Positions 1-9,048 of a stretch of 64,000 bases of DNA are shown here, piece by piece. Positions within the stretch are counted from its first letter, which is position 1; each line of letters starts with the position of its first letter. The stretch lies in contig DATLSH010000053.1 of NCBI GenBank assembly GCA_035534235.1, forward strand, positions 13,958 through 77,957, in the 5' to 3' direction. Position numbers and translations under genes: made by a program. Source of the stretch: Bog-473 sp035534235. GTDB lineage: Bacteria > Actinomycetota > Acidimicrobiia > Acidimicrobiales > RAAP-2. The notes under the pieces are model-generated. The model was not told where the DNA came from, made no database searches, and was given only the letters and a program-made list of their open reading frames with translations.

Positions 1-1
1 C

Positions 2-709
2 CGGCCCCTGCCCCCCGACGCGCTCCGCTCGCTGCGTTACATGCACGATGTGGAGCACCACACCGTCTGCTACCTGCGCGACCTGTTGCTGACGCCGGCC
101 CACCAGGATCCTGAGATCACCTCGTTCCTCTCCTGCTGGGTCTTTGAGGAGATGTGGCACGGAGAAGCCATAGGGCGCGTGCTCGAAGCCCATGGTGAGC
201 AGGCGGGGGCGCCGCGCATCGCGGCCCTGCGGCAGGGCCGGCGCCGCCGGGAGGCCATCACCACCTTCAGCACGATCGGCTCCGCCGCCTTTGCCGGGCG
301 CGCCTTCATCGCCCTGCACATGACGTGGGGCGCCATCAACGAGTGGACGACCCAGGCCGGCTACGCCCGGCTTTCGGACACCGCCGGTCATGCCACCCTG
401 CCCGAGCTGTTGCGCCGCATCATGAAGCAGGAGGGTGGCCACATCGACTTCTACGCGTCCGAGGCCGGGCGCCGTCTGGCCGAGAGCACCAAGGCCCAGA
501 AGTTGACCCGGTTCGCGCTCAAGCACATGTGGCGGCCGGTGGGTTCAGGTGTCATGCCCACAGAAGAAGTCGGGTTCCTGGTCAACTATCTCTTGAGCGG
601 GGACCAGGGCGCCGAGGTAGCGGAGCGCATCGACCGCCGGGTGGACCGCCTCCCCGGCCAGGATGGCCTGCACCTGCTGAGGGGAACGGTGGAGAAGTTC
701 GCCGCATAG
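2..709 (+). CDS. Ferritin-like di-iron domain protein, 5' end outside the window
   Basis: The frame is open to the left edge, so this is a 3' fragment of at least 235 residues; the ATG at 41 is only the first in-window Met. Two ExxH-type elements are visible (FEEMWH and KQEGGH), with further Glu residues on intervening helices (VEHH, INEW). This matches a four-helix ferritin-like bundle binding two metal ions, probably iron. No ribonucleotide reductase, rubrerythrin or bacterioferritin signature is recognisable, so the substrate is unknown; an oxidase or oxygenase role is only inferred from the fold. It converges on dapE with 17 bases between stop codons and belongs to a transcription unit beginning outside the window. 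It is not a close copy of the other di-iron protein at 17825-18982. Confidence 0.6.
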   Translation, partial: RPLPPDALRSLRYMHDVEHHTVCYLRDLLLTPAHQDPEITSFLSCWVFEEMWHGEAIGRVLEAHGEQAGAPRIAALRQGRRRREAITTFSTIGSAAFAGRAFIALHMTWGAINEWTTQAGYARLSDTAGHATLPELLRRIMKQEGGHIDFYASEAGRRLAESTKAQKLTRFALKHMWRPVGSGVMPTEEVGFLVNYLLSGDQGAEVAERIDRRVDRLPGQDGLHLLRGTVEKFAA

Positions 710-726
710 CGGCTCTCGTCCCGAAC

Positions 727-1788
727 TCAGGCGATGAGGGCGGCCAGGACCGCGCGCGCCCGTTCGAGCTGGGCCCGGGTCACGCGCTCGTCGGGATGGT
801 GGGCCAGGAGCGGGTCGCCCGGGCCGAAGTTGGCGGCCGGCACGCCGTGCTCCCAGAACGAGGCCACGTCGGTCCAGCCGACCTTGGCCCGGGGCGCGCT
901 GCCGGTCTTCTCCACCAGAGCGGAGAGGAGCGGGTGGTCCAGGGCGGGAGGCGCACCGTCGGCGGCATCGAGGACCTGCCAGGTGTCGCCCCCGGCCTCG
1001 TCGAAGGACTCCCCGAACAGGCTGCGCACTGCGCCCTCGGCCTCGGCCCGTTTCCGGTCCGGCGCATAGCGGAAGTTGACGGTGACGCTGGCCGCGTCGG
1101 GGACGACGTTGCGGGCCACCCCGCCCTCCACGGCGACGGCCTGCAGCTGCTCAGCGTAGGCGCAGCCGTCGAGCACCACCACGCGACTCTCCCAGGCGGC
1201 CACGGTGGCCAGGAGCGGGGCCAGCCGATGGATGGCGTTGCGCCCGGTGAAGGGGCGTGCCGTGTGGGCCCGTGTGCCGGCCAGTGAGACCTTCACCGTC
1301 ATGGTGCCCTGGCAGCCCGCCTCGACCAGGGCCCCGGTCGGCTCGCCGAGGATGGCGGCGTCGCCGGCCAGGAGGTCGGGGCGCTCCTCCCACAGGGCGC
1401 GCAGGCCGCTCTCGGGCCGCCCGACCTCCTCACAGGCGTAGAAGCACCAGGTCAGATCGACCGAGGGCTCGGGGGTGGTGGCCGCCAGGTCGAGCATGAC
1501 GGCCAGCCCTCCCTTCATGTCGGAGGCCCCGACCCCCCACAGGGTGTCGCCCTCCACCCGGGCGGCGGCATTGCCGGCCGGCGGCACGGTGTCGAGATGC
1601 CCGGCCAGCACCAGGCGCTGGGACCGCCCCCGCGCGGTGCGGGCCACCACGTTGTCCCCCACGCGCTCGACCTTGAGCCAGGCGCAGTCCGCCAGCGTGC
1701 GCTCCACCAGGTCGGCCAGCGCCTGCTCGTGATGGCTGAGGGAGGGCAGGCCCACCAGGGCGGCGGTGGCCGCCAGCAGATCGGTCAC
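727..1788 (-). CDS. dapE: Succinyl-diaminopimelate desuccinylase
   Basis: DapE hydrolyses N-succinyl-LL-diaminopimelate to LL-diaminopimelate and succinate in lysine and peptidoglycan precursor synthesis. The 353-residue protein is an M20-family metallopeptidase: metal ligand pair H64-L-D66 in LAGHLDTVPP, bridging D90 in GASDMKGG, catalytic E120/E121 in YACEEVG, a further Glu in ILGEPTG, and a late His in AHHPDERV. The dimerisation lid domain lies between about residues 165 and 270. The start is GTG, four bases after the dapD stop. It is the last gene of a dapC-dapD-dapE run, which supports DapE over another M20 deacylase. Length and motifs fit the actinobacterial form (about 350 residues). 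Confidence 0.9.
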   Translation of the reverse strand: MTDLLAATAALVGLPSLSHHEQALADLVERTLADCAWLKVERVGDNVVARTARGRSQRLVLAGHLDTVPPAGNAAARVEGDTLWGVGASDMKGGLAVMLDLAATTPEPSVDLTWCFYACEEVGRPESGLRALWEERPDLLAGDAAILGEPTGALVEAGCQGTMTVKVSLAGTRAHTARPFTGRNAIHRLAPLLATVAAWESRVVVLDGCAYAEQLQAVAVEGGVARNVVPDAASVTVNFRYAPDRKRAEAEGAVRSLFGESFDEAGGDTWQVLDAADGAPPALDHPLLSALVEKTGSAPRAKVGWTDVASFWEHGVPAANFGPGDPLLAHHPDERVTRAQLERARAVLAALIA

Positions 1789-1792
1789 GGGC

Positions 1793-2620
1793 TCACGTAC
1801 TGGCGCCGTGGGCGCGCAGGACCTCGTTCAGCTGCGCCTTGTCGTGGCGCTCGCCCTCGGTGAGCCGCTTGATGACCAGCACGCAGGGAACGAAGAACTC
1901 CCCGCCCGGGTACTCCCGCCGGCGGCTGGCCCGGATGGCCACGCACCACGGTGGCACCACACCCCGGCTGATCTCCTCGCCGCTCTGCGCGTCGATGACG
2001 GGGATGGAAGGATCGAGGAAGCTCCCCGCACCGAGCACGGATCCCCGCCCGACGCGGGCACCCCCGGTCACCATGCAACGGCTGCCGATGAAGGCGTCGT
2101 CCTCCACCACCACGGGCACGGCGTTGGGGGGTTCGAGCACCCCGCCGATGCCCACCCCGCCCGAGAGGTGCACCCGGGCGCCGATCTGCGCGCACGAGGC
2201 CACCGTGGCCCAGGTGTCGACCAGCGTGCCCGGACCCACCCAGGCGCCGATGTTGACGTAGGACGGCATGAGCACCACGCCGGGCGAGAGGAACGACCCC
2301 CAGCGGGCCGACGCCCCGGGCACGACGCGCACCCCGGCTTCGGCGAAACCGCGCTTGAGCGGCAGCTTGTCGGCGTACTCGAAGGGTCCGAGCTCGGTGG
2401 TCTCCATGCCGCGCAGGGAGAACAGCATCAGGATCGCCTTCTTGAGCCATTCGTGGACCACGACCTCGTCGGTCGCCGGATCGACCTCGGCCACCCGGGC
2501 CTGTCCGGTGTCGAGCAGGTCGACCACCTCGGTGACGAGCGCTGCCGCGTCGGCATCGGCGGCGGTGAGCTCGTTCCGACGACCCCACAGCTCCTCAATA
2601 CCCGCCCGCAGATCAGCCAT
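1793..2620 (-). CDS. dapD: Tetrahydrodipicolinate N-succinyltransferase
   Basis: DapD transfers succinyl from succinyl-CoA to tetrahydrodipicolinate, committing the pathway to its succinylase branch. At 275 residues it resembles the E. coli-type enzyme: an N-terminal helical domain with HEWLKKA (E. coli has HQWLKKA), then a left-handed beta-helix of hexapeptide repeats from about residue 100, including LMPSYVNIGA, VDTWATVASCAQIG and HLSGGVGIGGVLEP. The better-known mycobacterial DapD is, from memory, longer and of a divergent subfamily, so the E. coli-like form here is notable. The ATG start overlaps the dapC 3' end by 8 bases, indicating co-transcription. Confidence 0.92.
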   Translation of the reverse strand: MADLRAGIEELWGRRNELTAADADAAALVTEVVDLLDTGQARVAEVDPATDEVVVHEWLKKAILMLFSLRGMETTELGPFEYADKLPLKRGFAEAGVRVVPGASARWGSFLSPGVVLMPSYVNIGAWVGPGTLVDTWATVASCAQIGARVHLSGGVGIGGVLEPPNAVPVVVEDDAFIGSRCMVTGGARVGRGSVLGAGSFLDPSIPVIDAQSGEEISRGVVPPWCVAIRASRRREYPGGEFFVPCVLVIKRLTEGERHDKAQLNEVLRAHGAST

Positions 2621-3746
2621 GGCTCACCCTAGCGAGGCGGTCGGCCACCAGCTGCAGGCGGGCCATGGGCTGGACCACGGCCACCCGGACGAAACCGGCC
2701 CCGCCGGCCCCGTAGAGGTCGCCCGGGCTGACCAGGAGCCCGCCCTCCCCCGCCAGGGCCCCGGCCATGGCCCAGGCGTCGGGCCAGCGATCGGCGGGCA
2801 CCGGGGCCCACAGGTAGAAACCGCCGGCCGGCAACCCCACCGGGCAGCCGAAGGCGCCGAGTGCCCCGGCCAGGAACTCCAGCCGCTCCCGGTAGCGCTC
2901 CCGCTGCACCTCCACGTGGTCGTCGTCGTCCAGGGCCACCGCGCCCGCGGCCTGGGCCGGTCCCGGCACCATGAGCCCGGCGTGCTGGCGGACGGCCCGC
3001 AGGAACTCCACCAGTTCGGGATCGCCGGCGCAGAACCCCACCCGCACCCCGGCCATGTTGGACCGCTTGGAGAGGGAGTGCACGGCCACCACGCCGCCGA
3101 AGCCGTGCTGCAGAATGGAGCGCGGCGGGCCGTCCCAGGTGAACTCGGCGTAGCACTCGTCGGAGAACACCGGCACCTCGTGGTCCCGGCCCCAGGCGGC
3201 CTCAGCGGCCAGGTCACCCAGGGCTCCCGTCGGGTTGGAGGGCGAGTTCGACCACAGGAGGAGGGCCCGCCCGGCGTCGTCCTCGGCGATGGCGCCCAGG
3301 TTCAGGCCCCCGCGCCCCCCGGGAAGCGGCGGTACCGGGACGGCCCGGCAGCCGGCCAGGGCGGCTCCCATGGCGTAGGTGGGGTACGACACCGCGGGGT
3401 ACAGGACGGTGTCGCGCCCGGGCCGGCGCAGGCGCAGGACGTGCGGCACGGAGGCCACCAGCTCCTTGGTGCCCACGCAGGCGGTCACGGACGTCACCGG
3501 CACCGGGAGCAGGCCGAACCGGCGGGACAGCCACCCCGCCGCGGCCTGGCGCAGCGCGAGGCTCCCGGCCGAGGGCGGGTACCCCCGCTCGGTGCCCGAC
3601 GACGCCAGCGCCTGCAGCACCGCCGCCGGGGGCGGGTCGCACGGTGTCCCGACGGAGCAGTCGACCATGCCTCCGGCGTGCGTATCGGCCAGTTCCGCCA
3701 GGGACGACAGCCGGTCGTAGGGGTAGGGGGGGAGCGCGAACGTCAC
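2613..3746 (-). CDS. dapC: N-succinyldiaminopimelate aminotransferase
   Basis: A fold-type I PLP aminotransferase of 377 residues, expected to convert N-succinyl-2-amino-6-ketopimelate plus glutamate to N-succinyl-LL-diaminopimelate. The PLP lysine is K227 in HSLSKRSN; NPTG at about 171-174 and SDECY near 196 are the usual cofactor contacts, and RVGF follows the lysine. Sequence alone fits several class I aminotransferases (AspC, DapC, DapL), but its position between hflX/dapF and dapD/dapE supports DapC. GTG start in a GTGA overlap with the hflX stop. Confidence 0.85.
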   Translation of the reverse strand: MTFALPPYPYDRLSSLAELADTHAGGMVDCSVGTPCDPPPAAVLQALASSGTERGYPPSAGSLALRQAAAGWLSRRFGLLPVPVTSVTACVGTKELVASVPHVLRLRRPGRDTVLYPAVSYPTYAMGAALAGCRAVPVPPLPGGRGGLNLGAIAEDDAGRALLLWSNSPSNPTGALGDLAAEAAWGRDHEVPVFSDECYAEFTWDGPPRSILQHGFGGVVAVHSLSKRSNMAGVRVGFCAGDPELVEFLRAVRQHAGLMVPGPAQAAGAVALDDDDHVEVQRERYRERLEFLAGALGAFGCPVGLPAGGFYLWAPVPADRWPDAWAMAGALAGEGGLLVSPGDLYGAGGAGFVRVAVVQPMARLQLVADRLARVSHG

Positions 3747-5026
3747 GGGGTGGCCACGAACTCGGCGAAGCGGTTCCGGCCCACCTCGTCCAGCACGACC
3801 AGCACGGTGGCGGACTCCCCGGCGTCACTCTGGGCCACCACTTCCCCCTCCCGGTGGAGGGCGGCCAGCACGTCGCCCCGCGCCCAGGGCACGATCAGTT
3901 CGACCACCCGGTCCGCGCCGCGCAGGCGGTCCCCGACCACCCGGAGGAAATCGTCCACCCCGTCCCCGGTGCGGGCCGAGAGCGCCACGGCACCGTCCAC
4001 GGAATGGGCCAGCGCCTTGGCCGACTCGGGCGCCCGGTCCGACTTGTTGACCACCACCAGCTCGGGCACGTCCCCGGCGCCGATCTCGGCCAGGACCTCG
4101 CGGACGGCGGCCATCTGCGCCCCGGCGTCTTCCGCCGTGGCGTCCACCACATGGACCAGGAGGTCGGCCAGCCGCACCGAGGCCAGGGTGGTGCGGAAGG
4201 CCTCCACCAGCTCGTGGGGCAGCTTGCGCACGAAGCCGACGGTGTCGGTGACCAGCACCGTCTCCCCGCCCGGCAGGGCGAACTGGCGCGTGCGGGGGTC
4301 GAGCGTGACGAAGAGCCGGTCTGCCGCCGGTACCCCGGCGTCGGTCAGGACGTTGAGCAGGGTCGACTTCCCGGCGTTGGTGTACCCCACCAGAGCCAGT
4401 TCACGGTGGCGGCCCCGGGCCCGGCTACGCCGCTGCAGCGACCGCGTGCGGTCGACGTCGCGCAGGTCGGACTCCAGCCGGTGCATGCGCCGCACCAGGC
4501 GCCGCCGGTCCACTTCCAGCTGGGTCTCTCCGGGACCCCGCGTCCCGATACCGCCGGCCTGCTGGCTCAAGCCCCCGCCCCGGCCCCGCAGACGGGGCAG
4601 GCGATAGCGCAGCAGAGCCAGCTCCACCTGGGCCTTGCCCTCGGGGCTGCGGGCGTTCTGGGCGAAGATGTCCAGAATCACCGCCGTGCGGTCGATGGCG
4701 GTGCGGCCGAACAGCTTCTGTAGGTTGCGGTGCTGGGCCGGGGTGAGCTCGTCGTCGAAGACGACCGTGTCGGCATTCTGGGAGCGGCTGAGGGCGGCGA
4801 TCTCCTCCGCCTTGCCCCGACCGACGAAGGTGGCGGCATCGGGTGCGTCCCGCCGCTGGACCACGCGGGCCACCACGTCGGCCCCGGCGCTGTCGACCAA
4901 CCGGGCCAGCTCGTCCAGCGCGGCATCGACCGCCTCGACCGTGAGCCCGGGGAAGACGACGCCCACCAGGATGATGCGCTCCCGGAACGACCGGTCGATC
5001 AGGGTCCCGGGCAACACGTCGCTCAA
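3743..5026 (-). CDS. hflX: GTPase HflX
   Basis: HflX binds ribosomes and splits stalled or stress-arrested 70S particles using GTP. The 427-residue protein has the N-terminal HflX domain with FVGRGK (about 68-73), a basic coiled linker (RRRLVRRMHRLESDLR), then a G domain: G1 GYTNAGKS (214-221), G2 TLDPRTR (241-247), G3 DTVGF (261-265) and G4 NKSD (327-330). The start is TTG inside a TTGA overlap with the dapF stop. A dapF-hflX pairing is, from memory, common in Actinobacteria; the insertion of a GTPase into a lysine-pathway operon appears to reflect that inherited order. Confidence 0.93.
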   Translation of the reverse strand: MSDVLPGTLIDRSFRERIILVGVVFPGLTVEAVDAALDELARLVDSAGADVVARVVQRRDAPDAATFVGRGKAEEIAALSRSQNADTVVFDDELTPAQHRNLQKLFGRTAIDRTAVILDIFAQNARSPEGKAQVELALLRYRLPRLRGRGGGLSQQAGGIGTRGPGETQLEVDRRRLVRRMHRLESDLRDVDRTRSLQRRSRARGRHRELALVGYTNAGKSTLLNVLTDAGVPAADRLFVTLDPRTRQFALPGGETVLVTDTVGFVRKLPHELVEAFRTTLASVRLADLLVHVVDATAEDAGAQMAAVREVLAEIGAGDVPELVVVNKSDRAPESAKALAHSVDGAVALSARTGDGVDDFLRVVGDRLRGADRVVELIVPWARGDVLAALHREGEVVAQSDAGESATVLVVLDEVGRNRFAEFVATP

Positions 5027-5838
5027 GAGAGCATCCCCGGATGGATCTCTATGTCGGCCACCTTGCGCACGGGACCGGCCAGGAAGGCGGGGTCGTGCGC
5101 GCCGCCCAGGGTGACCTCAAGGGTGCCGCCCGGGTTGCGCACCCGCACGGCGCCCCCGTCCCGCACGGCGCCCCAGCTGCGCGCCGCCGCAGCGGCGGCC
5201 ACGCTCCCGGTGCCACAGGCCAGCGTCTCTCCCACGCCGCGCTCCCACACCCGCAGGTCGAGCAGCTCCCCCTGGTCGTCGGCACCCACGGTGATCCACT
5301 CCACGTTGATGCCGTCGGTGAAGGCCGCCTGCAGCCGGGGGCCGAGCTCGGCCACGTGGACGCTGGCCGTGTCGGGCCCCATCAGCACGAGATGCGGGTT
5401 CCCCACTTCAACCGTCCTCGCCCGGCGGTCGTCGAATTCCTGGGGCTGATCGGGTCCCAGGGTCACCGGTCCCATGTCCACACTGGCCCAGGCCCAGCCC
5501 GGGCTCTCACCGGGGATGAACTCCACCGTGCGGGCGCCGCCCGCCGTGGCCACGGTGAAGCGCGGCGGAGCCACCAGTCCGGCCTCCACGGCCGCCTGGG
5601 CCAGGCAGCGGATCCCGTTGCCGCTCATTTCGGCCTCACTGCCGTCGGCGTTACGCAGCTCCATGGAGAGATCGCAACCGTCACGGCCGGGACCGACCCG
5701 GATGATGCCGTCGGCCCCGATCCCCCGGCGCCGGTCCGCCAGCAGGCGCACCTGCCCGACGGACAGCCGGACGGTGTCGTCGGGGTCCAGGACGACCAGG
5801 AAGTCGTTGCCGGCACCTTCGTGCTTGGTGGCGTGCAC
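5023..5838 (-). CDS. dapF: Diaminopimelate epimerase
   Basis: DapF interconverts LL- and meso-diaminopimelate without cofactor, using two active-site cysteines. Both are present: C78 in MSGNGIRCLA and C208 in ETLACGTGS. HEGAGNDF at the N-terminus and GNPHLV near 146 are family signatures; 271 residues is the usual length. GTG start, with 26 bases to the upstream miaA stop. Meso-diaminopimelate is the precursor of both lysine and the peptidoglycan cross-link. Confidence 0.94.
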   Translation of the reverse strand: MHATKHEGAGNDFLVVLDPDDTVRLSVGQVRLLADRRRGIGADGIIRVGPGRDGCDLSMELRNADGSEAEMSGNGIRCLAQAAVEAGLVAPPRFTVATAGGARTVEFIPGESPGWAWASVDMGPVTLGPDQPQEFDDRRARTVEVGNPHLVLMGPDTASVHVAELGPRLQAAFTDGINVEWITVGADDQGELLDLRVWERGVGETLACGTGSVAAAAAARSWGAVRDGGAVRVRNPGGTLEVTLGGAHDPAFLAGPVRKVADIEIHPGMLS

Positions 5839-5864
5839 CGCTCCAGTCTCGCAGGTGGGCGGCG

Positions 5865-6779
5865 TCAGTCGTGCGCCTGCAGGGCCCGTGCGAGGAGCTC
5901 GGCCGCCCCGGGGCCGGGTGCGGTCCAGACGATCCGGGGGTCACGGCGGAACCATGAGGCCTGGCGCCGGGCCAGCTGCCTGGTGCGCAGCACCGCCTCG
6001 TCCAGGCACTCGGTGAGCGGGCGACCGTCCTCCACATGGGCCAGGATCTCCCGGTAGCCCACGGCCTGGCGGGCGGTGCGGGAGATCCCCTGTGGCCGGG
6101 CGGCCAACCGCCGCACCTCGTCGACGAAGCCGGCGTCCACCCAGCCCGCCAAGCGGGAGGCGATCCGGCGGTCGACCTCCTCTGGTGCCACGGCCAGGCC
6201 GACCTGGGGGATCCCCGTCGGCGGGTACGCCTCCAGCCCGGGCCCGAAGGTGGAGAAGGGCCGGCCCGAGCCGATGGTCACCTCCAGCGCCCGCACCACC
6301 CGGCGGCGGTTGGACGGCTCCATGCGGCCCGCTCCCACCGGGTCCAGATGGGCCAGCCGCTCGTAAAGGTCGGGCGTACCGGCCCGCCCCTCGTCCAGCT
6401 CGGCTTCCAGGGCCGCCGCCACATCGGGATAGCGGGCGGGGATGCGCAGGTTGTCCACCACGGCACGCAGGTAGAGCCCGGTCCCACCGACCAGGAGGGC
6501 ATGGTGCCCCCGCGCCGCGATCCCGTCCAGGGTGGCCAGGGCGGCCTGGTGGAACTGGGTCACCGTGAATTCCTGGTCCGGGTCGACCAGGTCCAGCAGA
6601 TGGTGGGGCACCGCGGCCCGCGCGGTGGCGTCGGGTTTCGACGTCCCCAGGTCCATGCCCCGGTACACGCACATGGAGTCCACCGAGACGATTTCGCAGT
6701 CACCCCGCCGCCGTGCCACCTCCAATGCCGACTCGGACTTGCCCGACGCGGTCACCCCGACCAGGGCGACAGCGGTCAA
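5865..6779 (-). CDS. miaA: tRNA dimethylallyltransferase
   Basis: MiaA adds a dimethylallyl group to N6 of A37 in tRNAs reading UNN codons. The 304-residue protein has the P-loop GVTASGKS (8-15), the DSMCVYRGMDLGTSKP block carrying the catalytic Asp, HHLLDLVDP, and GGTGLYLRA. TTG start in a TTGA overlap with the miaB stop, so the two enzymes acting successively on A37 (MiaA, then MiaB) are translationally linked in the order miaB-miaA. Confidence 0.94.
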   Translation of the reverse strand: MTAVALVGVTASGKSESALEVARRRGDCEIVSVDSMCVYRGMDLGTSKPDATARAAVPHHLLDLVDPDQEFTVTQFHQAALATLDGIAARGHHALLVGGTGLYLRAVVDNLRIPARYPDVAAALEAELDEGRAGTPDLYERLAHLDPVGAGRMEPSNRRRVVRALEVTIGSGRPFSTFGPGLEAYPPTGIPQVGLAVAPEEVDRRIASRLAGWVDAGFVDEVRRLAARPQGISRTARQAVGYREILAHVEDGRPLTECLDEAVLRTRQLARRQASWFRRDPRIVWTAPGPGAAELLARALQAHD

Positions 6780-8167
6780 GCGCTGGTCACGGGGATGCGC
6801 ACCCGGTGCCGGGGTGGCGCCGTCACCTTGTCGAGACGACCCGAAAGGTGGTGCGGATGACCGGCCGTGATGGTCACCCGGGCCAGGGCGCCGGCGGGTG
6901 GGCCGGCGGGCGCGGTGGGCGCGAAGTGGACCAGCTTCCCCTGGCGGGTCCGCCCCGTCAGCATCGACTCGTCGCGGCGGCTCACGCCCTCGACCAGGAC
7001 CTCTTCGCAGCGGCCCACCCGGGCCTGGTGCCGGGCCAGCGCAGAACGGTCCACCACCGCCTTGAGGCGATCGAAACGCTCGGCGATGACCTCGGCCGGG
7101 ATGAACGCGTCCTCCATGGCGGCGGCCCTGGTCCCCGGGCGGGGCGAGAAGATGAAGGTGTAGGCGCTGTCGTAGGCGGCCTCGGCACAGACGGCCAAGG
7201 TGTCCTCAAACTCCTGCTCGGTCTCGCCGGGGAAGCCCACGATGATGTCGGTGGTCACGGCCAGGTCGTCGATGGCGTCCCGGGCCGCGGCCAGGCGCGC
7301 CAGGTAGCGCTCGGCCGTGTAGCCGCGGCGCATGGCGCTGAGCACCCGGTTGCTCCCCGACTGCAGGGGCAGGTGCAGCTGCTCGCACACCTCGGGTGTG
7401 GTGGCCATGGCGGCGATCGTCTCGGGTCGCAGGTCCTTGGGGTGCGGGCTGGTGAAGCGGATCCGCCCGATCCCCTCCACCGCGCCGACGTCACGCAGCA
7501 GTTGGGCGAAGAGGGGCCGGCGCCCGGTGATGTCGCGCCCGTAGGAGTTGACGTTCTGGCCCAGCAACGTGACCTCGGTGACCCCACGGCCGGCCAGATG
7601 CGCGACTTCGTCCACGATGTCGTGCACGGGTCGGCTGACCTCGGGGCCGCGCACCGCCGGCACGATGCAGAAGGCGCACGAGTTGTCACAACCCATCTGG
7701 ATGTTCACCCAGGCGGCGTAGGGCAGCTGGCGCACCGCTTCGGGCGCCAGCAGGTGGTTGGCCATCGATTCGGGGGTGGGCGCATTGAGGATCTCCATGA
7801 CCGGGCCCTCATGGACCGCCCGGCGCAGAAGACCGGGCGCGCTGGTCAGGTTGTGGGTGCCGAACACCACGTCGACCCAGCCCACCTTCTCCTGAATGCG
7901 CTCCCGGTCCTTCTGGGCCAGGCACCCGCCGACGGCGATCTGCAGCCCCGGCTTGGCGTCGACCAACTCCTTCAGGCTGCCCAGCGTGCCGTAAAGCTTC
8001 TGGTCGGCGTTCTCCCGGATGCAGCAGGTATTGAGCACCACCACGTCGGCCTGCTCCATGTCGGTGGTGGGCTGCAGGCCGTCGGCCACCAGCAGGCCGG
8101 CCAGACGCTCGGAGTCGTGCTCGTTCATTTGGCACCCGAACGTGCGGATGTAGAAGGTCCGCGCCAT
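6776..8167 (-). CDS. miaB: tRNA-2-methylthio-N6-dimethylallyladenosine synthase
   Basis: MiaB is a radical SAM methylthiotransferase converting i6A37 to ms2i6A37. From the chosen ATG at 8167 it is 463 residues. Auxiliary-cluster cysteines are C12 (FGCQMNEHDS), C48 (NTCCIRE) and C82 (GGCLAQ); the radical SAM cluster cysteines are C160, C164 and C167 (CDNSCAFC). A TRAM RNA-binding domain follows about residue 380. A longer reading frame continues upstream but its sequence is antisense to thrB and lacks family resemblance; starting at 8167 leaves a 10-base gap after thrB. Confidence 0.93.
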   Translation of the reverse strand: MARTFYIRTFGCQMNEHDSERLAGLLVADGLQPTTDMEQADVVVLNTCCIRENADQKLYGTLGSLKELVDAKPGLQIAVGGCLAQKDRERIQEKVGWVDVVFGTHNLTSAPGLLRRAVHEGPVMEILNAPTPESMANHLLAPEAVRQLPYAAWVNIQMGCDNSCAFCIVPAVRGPEVSRPVHDIVDEVAHLAGRGVTEVTLLGQNVNSYGRDITGRRPLFAQLLRDVGAVEGIGRIRFTSPHPKDLRPETIAAMATTPEVCEQLHLPLQSGSNRVLSAMRRGYTAERYLARLAAARDAIDDLAVTTDIIVGFPGETEQEFEDTLAVCAEAAYDSAYTFIFSPRPGTRAAAMEDAFIPAEVIAERFDRLKAVVDRSALARHQARVGRCEEVLVEGVSRRDESMLTGRTRQGKLVHFAPTAPAGPPAGALARVTITAGHPHHLSGRLDKVTAPPRHRVRIPVTSA

Positions 8168-8177
8168 CCGCCAGAGT

Positions 8178-9044
8178 CTAGGAGGGCAGCTCCGCCTCGT
8201 CGCCGTAGACGATGCCTCGCCGGTCGGCCTGCAGGAGCAGGACCCGTCCCGGGAGCCCGCTCTCGGCCAGGGCCGCCTCCGCGCCACGGCGCACCGCCTT
8301 GGCGGTGGAGGCGGTCGCCAGGCCCAGCAGGGACGGGCCGGCTCCAGACCAGCAGGAGGCCAGCGCGCCGGCATCGACCAGCGCAGCCAGCAGAGCCGGA
8401 GCCTTGGGGAACAGCTCGGTGCGGGCCCTCTGATGGAGGCGGTCGTCGGTGGCGCGCGGCGCCAGCTGCGAGGGGTCGGCCAGGCCCGCCAGCAGCAGGC
8501 CCATCCGGCCCAGGTTGAACGTGGCGTCCGCCAGGGAGAGCGTCTCGGGGAGGACCCGGCGGGCCTCGGGTGTGGCCAGGTTCCGGTCGGGGACGATCAC
8601 CACGAAGGCCAGGCCCTCGCTGAGGGGGAGGCGGGCGAAGGCGGGCCGGCCGTCCACGAAGGTGGCGGCGACCAGGCCACCGTGGACGCTGGCGGCGGCA
8701 TTCTCGGGATGGCTGTCGTGGGCGGCGGCGATGGCGAAGGGATGGTCGGCCCCGGCCGCCGCGGCCGCGGCAGCGGCGAGGGCGGCGGACGACCCCAGGC
8801 CGCGCGCCACCGGGATCTGCGAGCGGACGGTGACGGCGATGCGATCATGCCCGAGGACCTCCGCCGCCACCCGGACCGCGAGGTGGGAGGCGTCGTCGAA
8901 CAGTCCACCGCCCTCACCTTCGCTGTGCACGCGCAGGGATGGCGCCGGCTCCACCTCCACCTGGACATAGCAGGAGAGTGCGACGGCGAGGGTGTCGAAC
9001 CCCGGACCCAGGTTGGCCGACGAGGCGGGAGCCCGGGCGCGCAT
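8178..9044 (-). CDS. thrB: Homoserine kinase
   Basis: A GHMP-family kinase of 288 residues expected to phosphorylate L-homoserine for threonine synthesis. It has N-terminal ASSANLGPGFDTL, the ATP-binding PVARGLGSSAALA motif (78-90) and a C-terminal GAGPSLLG glycine-rich strand, all typical of ThrB. It is not next to hom or thrC here but upstream of miaB in a run of close-packed genes. Other GHMP kinases (mevalonate, 4-CDP-ME kinase) are less likely because the N-terminal NLGPGFD block is ThrB-like. Confidence 0.85.
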   Translation of the reverse strand: MRARAPASSANLGPGFDTLAVALSCYVQVEVEPAPSLRVHSEGEGGGLFDDASHLAVRVAAEVLGHDRIAVTVRSQIPVARGLGSSAALAAAAAAAAGADHPFAIAAAHDSHPENAAASVHGGLVAATFVDGRPAFARLPLSEGLAFVVIVPDRNLATPEARRVLPETLSLADATFNLGRMGLLLAGLADPSQLAPRATDDRLHQRARTELFPKAPALLAALVDAGALASCWSGAGPSLLGLATASTAKAVRRGAEAALAESGLPGRVLLLQADRRGIVYGDEAELPS

Positions 9045-9048
9045 GCGG

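Noticed and set aside
2268..4607. Very long plus-strand open frame (over 770 codons) opposite dapD, dapC and hflX
   Set aside because: The opposite strand encodes three clear enzymes over this span; the frame is open because of GC-rich third positions and its translation is Arg/Ser/Pro-rich without domains. Similar shadows elsewhere were left out.
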